Positions 63,825 to 64,000 of a DNA stretch of 64,000 nucleotides are shown here, piece by piece. The stretch covers positions 124,001 to 188,000 of the forward strand of contig CARCZS010000001.1 of NCBI GenBank assembly GCA_948956705.1, in the 5' to 3' direction. A program made the position numbers and the translations under genes. The stretch is from an uncultured Phocaeicola sp. (GTDB lineage Bacteria; Bacteroidota; Bacteroidia; Bacteroidales; Bacteroidaceae). Below the pieces are notes generated by a model. That model was not told where the DNA came from and searched no databases. It worked only from the letters and a program-made list of their open reading frames with translations. Position 1 is the first letter of the stretch. Each line of letters begins with the position of its first letter.

Positions 63825-64000
63825 TTATAGCTCTTCGCATTCTTTCAGCCATGAAGCTGCACTGGCATCGCTCGGCATACGCCAGTCTCCTCGGGGACTG
63901 AGTGATACAGATCCCACTTTGGGACCATCGGGCAGGCAAGAGCGTTTGAATTGTTGTTGAAAGAAACGGCGGCAGAATATAGTAAGCCATTTTTTGATTG
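63825..64000 (-). CDS. nadE: NAD+ synthetase, C-terminal fragment (5' part outside window)
   Basis: The last 58 codons of a minus-strand gene that enters from beyond the window end. The visible sequence ([46 protein letters not shown]) is the conserved C-terminus of glutamine-dependent NAD synthetase, with the KRSC...DGPKVG...[13 protein letters not shown] block. The stop codon is at 63825-63827. Active-site parts lie outside the window. Confidence 0.85.
   Translation of the reverse strand, partial: IKKWLTIFCRRFFQQQFKRSCLPDGPKVGSVSLSPRGDWRMPSDASAASWLKECEEL

Overview
The window looks like chromosomal DNA of a gut Bacteroidales, most likely Bacteroides or Phocaeicola. Supporting signs are the arabinose operon with a Nudix-family repressor, a capsule locus opened by an UpxY/UpxZ pair, many TAnnTTTG-type -7 promoter elements, DUF4476 lipoproteins, and genes such as the YjbH-like and AAA-ATPase/nuclease families that are common in this group. 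The assignment comes from gene families only.

Layout. 1-7.6 kb (minus strand): L-arabinose operon in the order lipoprotein mutarotase, sodium symporter, Nudix repressor, ribulose-phosphate epimerase, arabinose isomerase, ribulokinase (cut by the window edge). 7.8-11.5 kb (minus): galactose operon galM, MFS sugar transporter, galK. 11.5-14.7 kb (minus): folC, dnaJ, grpE. 14.9-18.2 kb: ABC-F ATPase and a double SGNH esterase. 18.3-25.3 kb: mixed housekeeping and envelope genes, including an AlkZ-like protein, cytidine deaminase, YbjQ, two related lipoproteins, an ECF sigma factor with a putative membrane partner, and a LysM glucosaminidase.

25.4-39.9 kb is a self-contained export and regulation module. 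It holds a HlyD-type adaptor, one LolD/MacB-type ATPase, six MacB/FtsX-type permeases that form three A-B pairs, a TolC-type outer membrane protein, an NtrC-type response regulator and its histidine kinase. Three transcription units in it each start with a dyad related to TGTCCGATATCGGACA. The dyad centre lies 53.5-54.5 bp before the GG of a -24/-12 (sigma-54) promoter-like sequence. I read this as a sigma-54 regulon in which the kinase/regulator pair drives its neighbouring efflux system. It is the strongest system-level finding here.

40.2-56.3 kb: an AAA-ATPase/nuclease-like gene, then about 1.5 kb of non-coding DNA full of ordered dyads (a roughly 140-bp imperfect inverted repeat, eight GGAA/TTCC dyads about 22 bp apart, and four AAAAG/CTTTT dyads exactly 21 bp apart). 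A capsular polysaccharide locus follows: upxY, upxZ, flippase, glycosyltransferases, polymerase, a frameshifted radical SAM gene, and a YjbH-like protein. The flippase-to-glycosyltransferase core is much richer in A+T than its flanks, which suggests it was acquired as a cassette.

56.3-64 kb: MltF-like lytic transglycosylase and uridine kinase (minus), two small plus-strand genes, then a histidine operon hisG-hisD-hisC-hisB preceded by a leader peptide with four consecutive His codons and an attenuator hairpin. The window ends in the 3' part of nadE on the minus strand. No rRNA, tRNA, CRISPR array or intact insertion sequence was seen.
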